From the NCBI GenBank assembly GCA_000727475.1, contig KL647289.1, positions 2,188,798 to 2,252,797 on the forward strand: a stretch of DNA of 64,000 bases, in the 5' to 3' direction. Source of the stretch: Sarcocystis neurona. Lineage: Eukaryota > Apicomplexa > Conoidasida > Eucoccidiorida > Sarcocystidae. The translations under genes and the position numbers were made by a program. Positions within the stretch are counted from its first letter, which is position 1. Every line of letters begins with the position of its first letter. Positions 61,201 to 64,000 of the stretch are shown here, piece after piece. The notes beneath the pieces were generated by a model. That model made no database searches. It was given only the letters and a program-made list of their open reading frames with translations, and was not told the origin of the DNA.

Positions 61201-64000
61201 ATGCGCAGCCTTCGTCGAGCTGTCTCACTCTCGCGCACTCCTTATTTGTAAAGATATATATATGGGGAAAGTAATGTGTGAAGCCGGAGCGAATTCTTCT
61301 GGAGGACTCAGACGAAGATCGGCTTTGTTTTATTTGTCAAATCCTTTCTGACAGCTGGTGCACACCGGGCCGCCTGTATTTGTCTGGCTACACACATTCA
61401 TATACACACATACTACACACGTGTGTGTACATGTGTACTTACGTGTAAGCGTGTGTACATATATATATCTATATATATGTACATTTACATGTAAATAGGT
61501 GCGACGCTGCACAGTTCTTGCTCTGCTATGCCAGCACGCAAAGTGTAGCGTAAAGGCATATATTTGGTCACGGCTTCCTTTGTAAATTTCCGGGACCGCC
61601 TGCGCCGTTGTCCGTGTCTTCCTCGTATGCCCGGGTGTGTGGCTGTGCGTGGACCTGCCTCATGCTTCGGTCTCGGGCTCGCGGCGTGTGGGGCTCGCGC
61701 ACAGAAGACTCCAGGCGTAGTCACCCACCGCATGCAGAGGGAAAGACTCTGTGCCGCTCGTCCGGCAAGGAAGCCAAGAAGCATACCTATATGTATATAT
61801 ATATATATATGTCTTCGCTGGCAGACGAGGTGGCCGTCAAAGCGCAGGCTCTCTCGAGTAGCGAGCGCCTCGTCTCTCTTCCATCACGTGTGCATGGACG
61901 TTCCTACATAGGAGGGGGGCTGTGCTGCCTCTGCGTGCATTGGGTCTGCCTGTGCCCAGGTAGGACCTTCCTGTACAGCCGTGCGTGTGCCTCTGTGTGC
62001 ACAGATGTGTACGTCTGTGCATGCGTTCCTGTGCATGTTTGTGTGTGTATGAGTGTGGCTGTCTGCCTGTGTAAGGATGGACGTAGAAGGGTACCTCCGC
62101 CACTAGAGCATGTGGGTCTCTGTAGGTGTTCTGCCTCAATAGGGATGCGGCCAACGCGACCGTGACTGATGGCTCTGCAGGGCAGGGGTGGCACTCTGCG
62201 AGACGCGCCCCGGTGCCCCAAGTCTGCGTGCAGATATCGCAGAAGTGCCACACATGTCTATATATGTGTGACCTACCTATTAATAGCTAGACATCGTTGT
62301 ACGAGCCTGCCAGCTAAATGAGACACAAATTTGGGAAAGGTCGATGTATACACTTATATGTGTCTGTGTGATGTTTATGCGTATAGAGAGATATCTTTCG
62401 CAGGGACCCAGCATATACGGCCACATTTACATGTATGTATATGTATGACATGTATGCGCATAGACAGACGTCTTTGTAGGTCCCCGGCAATACAGATACA
62501 CAGATGTGGAAAAGAATAGATGTAGATATATAGGTGTGAGTGTGTCTGTGGGACACGTACATGTGTACAGAGAAGTATCTTCGCAGGAACCTTGAGTATA
62601 CTGGCATATGTGGGAAAAGGTATATGTAGGTATATACGTGTATGTGTGTGACACGTATACGTATAGACAGACACGTCCGTAGGAGCCCCTACATGTACGT
62701 GTAGACCCGAAAGTGTGCCGTGTATAGACGTACCGGGACATGTTCGTCCGAATCCGGCGCGTGCACACAAATTCGAAAGAAGTCTACGTATCTGTGGGTA
62801 TTCGTAGCAGCCGTGCGTGTACGTCTGTGTGCGTGGCGGGAGCAGGTCTTCTTCCTGTATCTACGCGTTTTGTGGGGCAGACGGTGCGTAGGAGAGTCCC
62901 GACCGGCGGCGGATTTGCTGGTTTCTAGCCACCCGCAACGTACGCTTTGCCGGGGTCTACCTTGCCTTTTGTATGCAGGAACGCCCATGGTGGACCAAGA
63001 AAGAAAGCCTCGGTAGGCATTTGCTGTACTTCGCGTAGGAGGCTGCTGCCGCTACTGACACAGCTGGTTGTCGTCGAACTGGTGCTGCAGACTGCCGCTG
63101 GAGAGCGGCGTCTCGCGACGCTCTCCGCAACACGGCTGTTACTGCTGCGCGTGGCCTAGTCCTCCTGCTGCCGCTTCTGCGCTGCGCACTGCTGCTGCTG
63201 CGTCGAAGTCAGGAAGACTGGTGGCTCCTCCTGTGCAGCCGCTGCTCTGTAGTTGCTGCTGAGCCGTGGACACTCCACGGTGGCACGCAGCAACGCAGAC
63301 GCGTTTCGTACGTTGGCTGCAGGTCGCACATACCGTCAAGCTGCCAGGCTCTCCCCCGTCCCCCACTCCCAGAGAGATAGAGAGAGGTTCATGAAACTTT
63401 TTGAATTCAGTCTCACGCGCTCGACTTGCACGAGCTGGGGAAGCATCCCCGCCCGGTGATGCACCATTAAAAAGACTCATTACACCAGGTTGCGGTTTGT
63501 TCGAACGGGGAAGAGAATGTTGATGTGCAGCGGCGGTGGGGGCGGGAGTACGAGGGGACGGGCCAGTGTGGGGTTGTGTGCGAATTCGTAGCCGTCGTCG
63601 CCGGGTGGATGGGCAGCTGCACGGAGCTTTTCCGGCCAAGTCGGTTTTCACTTTCGAAACGAATTCTTTTTTGAAAACTGTTGCTTTTCTTCTTCGCTGC
63701 GGCGGTGGAATTTGAAGGAAGTGCGATTTGGTGTCCGGACTCTCTGTGTGCATGCAGAGAAGCCCGAGCAGCAGGAGGAAGGGGCGGACAGCGAGGACCG
63801 AGCGGCCCCCCGCTACGCAACGTGTTCCGCAGCATGGTGGTGGGCCTGCAGCGAGAAGAAGAATTCGATTTTATTTATGAGGGAATCGCGAAGCATCTGG
63901 AGGCGGCTGCGGCTCGCTGCTGCAAAGGCTCGAGCCGCGCGTCTGCTGTCGGACCCGGCGGCAAGCCTGTGAGCCACCTGCGACATTTCTCTTTTTCTGC
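52051..64000 (+). CDS. HID1: HID1-family Golgi/secretory protein (partial, multi-exon)
   Basis: Gene span, truncated by the right edge. HID1 proteins are peripheral Golgi/trans-Golgi proteins needed for secretory granule sorting in animals, with relatives in fungi (Ftp105) and protists. Family resemblance is seen in order: Met-Gly-x-Thr-Asp-Ser-Lys at the N-terminus; KDIGAVLGTREDV followed by ALLCLLDQ; LLTLLLPVLLE..LLFW; LFRMLFLPGFTV; NRMEVIHCLLACF; VPYTANLFCSLLSTAC; VVQLLVVLLDF; NVFRSMVVGLQREEEFDFI. Junctions 54262/55860, 57164/58822 and 58962/60960 are phase 0, and 61062/63758 joins in phase 1 to rebuild a Glu codon. The region between 52203 and 54134 is unresolved. Position 2 Gly may be myristoylated, as in animal HID1. 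The C-terminal half lies outside the window. Confidence 0.9.
52430..52640. repeat. TA/ATAC microsatellite in HID1 intron
   Basis: TCTATATATATACTC, GTGTACATATACATATAG and GTATATATGTATGTATATATATA runs with CACGCACGT interruptions, in the intron after exon 1. Confidence 0.7.
53313..53612 (+). CDS. HID1: HID1-family gene, candidate exon 2
   Basis: After the acceptor GGCCGGCAG (ending 53312) the frame is phase 0, as required by exon 1. It reads AVREVEGEKVYKATGDAAAVW, which weakly resembles the AV..L....EATDDAFW region of animal HID1, then becomes Gln/Ser/Thr-rich and stops at 53612. The exon end is not determined and the resemblance is short. A different frame near 53610-53640 offers MWDDRFC as an alternative match for the conserved FWDQFW. 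Confidence 0.35.
   Translation, partial: VAAAVREVEGEKVYKATGDAAAVWKRPLAAAVLPDATALHTGNSRSDGVPSGTSVCQEQPQANATPAGSPEEQQQDHARTAARQQGKLFKRSSRSTQQQ
54134..54262 (+). CDS. HID1: HID1-family gene, exon with the DVFALV-like motif
   Basis: It ends at the donor CAG/GTGTGG (54263) in phase 0. It encodes LLEANLSSKDIGAVLGTRED and ALLCLLDQ, matching the SVQDVFALVPAAEI..LATLCYKAVEKL part of animal HID1. The start could be the CTGCTGCAG acceptor at 54131-54133 (used here) or CTTCTGCAG ending at 54104, which would add a few Val/Leu residues. Confidence 0.75.
54330..54620. repeat. TA/ATAC microsatellite in HID1 intron
   Basis: GTATATATATATATATATATACGCAG and related TATGTATA units, with two copies of GTGTATCCATGTGTACGTAGGTGAATATCAGTCAATGTGTATCCATA-like sequence. 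Confidence 0.65.
55235..55500. repeat. Minisatellite with GTGTACGTACAC palindromes
   Basis: About four imperfect units of 60-70 bases share GAACAAACA(G/C)(A/G)CACA, CTCG(A/G)G(G/A)GA(T/G)GCAG(C/G)GC, and GGTGTACGTACAC. They lie in the HID1 intron between 54263 and 55859. Confidence 0.7.
55860..57164 (+). CDS. HID1: HID1-family gene, large exon with low-complexity insertion
   Basis: It runs from the acceptor GCGCATGCAG (ending 55859) to GTAAGC at 57165, 435 codons in phase 0 at both ends. The first 55 residues (LLTALRLLTLLLPVLLESRE then LLFWTPHP) and the last 115 (GQDILNQLFRMLFLPGFTV, LLWRAGIGATEADLPPAL, NRMEVIHCLLACFAGPLYE) match HID1. Between them lie about 270 residues without family resemblance: Arg/Ser-rich, Gln/Glu-rich, then Ala/Ser/Gly-rich. 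Known HID1 proteins have only a short acidic/Gly linker at this point. A second, shorter Glu/Gly/Ala insertion follows the LFLPGFTV motif. Confidence 0.92.
57230..57660. repeat. Minisatellite, six to eight units of 50-78 bases
   Basis: Each unit has GAGAGAGTGGATTATAGGTG then ATACCGACCCCA then a TATATATA run. Clear copies of the GGTGATACCG core lie near 57306, 57384, 57447, 57497, 57554 and 57617. The array begins about 65 bases after the exon donor at 57164. Confidence 0.85.
58822..58962 (+). CDS. HID1: HID1-family gene, exon with the WVQFF-like motif
   Basis: It lies between the acceptor TTTCTTTGCAG and the donor GTGAGC, 47 codons, phase 0 at both ends. It encodes VPQWVRLATAGNVPYTANLF and CSLLSTACAAEAVG, matching PWVQFFCSTENRHALPLFTSL and LNTVCAYDPVG of animal HID1, directly after the exon ending LACFAGPLYE. 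Confidence 0.9.
60960..61062 (+). CDS. HID1: HID1-family gene, exon with VVQLLVVLLDF
   Basis: The acceptor is TGGCTCTTCGCAG with a pyrimidine-rich run, and the donor is GTAAGG at 61063. It reads GLFGSPETQQLTTAVVQLL and VVLLDFNVSVFVNPD, matching LLFSDYREPLVEEAAQVLIVTLDHD. It starts in phase 0 as the previous exon requires and ends one base into a codon. A small exon may be missing before it, since animal proteins have a few more residues there. Confidence 0.8.
61063..63757. other. HID1 intron of 2.7 kb
   Basis: It contains a TA/GT microsatellite (about 61380-61500), a GC-rich stretch with short open frames, and the minisatellite at 62325-62700. Near 63000-63250 there is a CTG-rich patch. Skipping the whole interval keeps phase, so no exon is needed here, although an extra in-phase exon cannot be excluded. 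Confidence 0.5.
62325..62700. repeat. Minisatellite, four units of about 95 bases
   Basis: Units carry TGTG(G/-)GAAA(A)GG, GTATATAC, GTGTGTCTGTGTGA, then ATAGACAGA..GTCTTTGTAGG(T/A)(C/A)CC. It lies in the HID1 intron 61063-63757. Confidence 0.75.
63758..64000 (+). CDS. HID1: HID1-family gene, last exon in the window (partial)
   Basis: The acceptor is CTCTCTGTGTGCATGCAG. The first two bases complete a Glu codon begun at 61062. It then reads KPEQQEEGADSED (an acidic linker) and NVFRSMVVGLQREEEFDFIY, EGIAKHLEAA, matching NLFVNYLSRIHREEDFQFILKGIARLL. After that comes a Cys/Ser/Ala/Gly-rich stretch. A donor-like GTGAGC at 63969 may end the exon; otherwise it continues past the edge. Confidence 0.85.

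Overview
The window looks like nuclear DNA of a coccidian apicomplexan, most probably Eimeria. The main reasons are the extreme density of CAG/CTG triplet tracts inside long open reading frames (homopolymeric Gln, Ala and Ser runs), the alternation of triplet-rich blocks with feature-poor blocks full of TA, ATAC and GT microsatellites, and intron-rich genes with GT..AG borders. The species cannot be fixed from the sequence alone.

Layout. Positions 1-6.2 kb: triplet-rich block with Gln/Ala-rich plus-strand reading frames (end of one at 1-252, a large Ala/Gln exon at 1134-3180, a Gln-rich frame at 4668-6158). 6.2-14.5 kb: feature-poor, with one good RNA gene, a tRNA-Leu(AAG) at 10143-10222. 14.5-20.3 kb: a Ser/Ala-rich hypothetical protein (14564-15172) and a multi-exon coiled-coil gene (16452 to about 19846) whose exon phases agree. 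20.3-25.6 kb: feature-poor, dominated by minisatellites and ATAC repeats. 25.6-43.8 kb: the densest CAG block, carrying two very long minus-strand frames of 1,493 and 4,154 codons. 43.8-52 kb: fragmented, probably plus-strand exons that I cannot assemble, with tandem duplications. 52.05 kb to the right edge: a plus-strand gene for a HID1-family protein, running off the window.

The HID1-family gene is the best functional call. Its exons at 52051, 54134, 55860, 58822, 60960 and 63758 each carry a recognisable stretch of the family in the right order. Every junction I could test is phase-compatible, although the exon(s) between 52203 and 54134 remain uncertain. The protein starts with a myristoylation-type Met-Gly and has an insertion of about 270 low-complexity residues (Gln/Glu/Ala/Ser) in the middle of the conserved domain. 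Its introns hold three different minisatellite arrays. HID1 proteins elsewhere act on Golgi/trans-Golgi membranes in secretory vesicle sorting; a role in parasite secretory organelles is only an inference.

Most other proteins here are low-complexity and I do not recognise them. CAG/CTG tracts contain no stop codon in any of the six frames, so long open frames in these blocks are weak evidence of coding. I have kept strand and exon calls cautious there.
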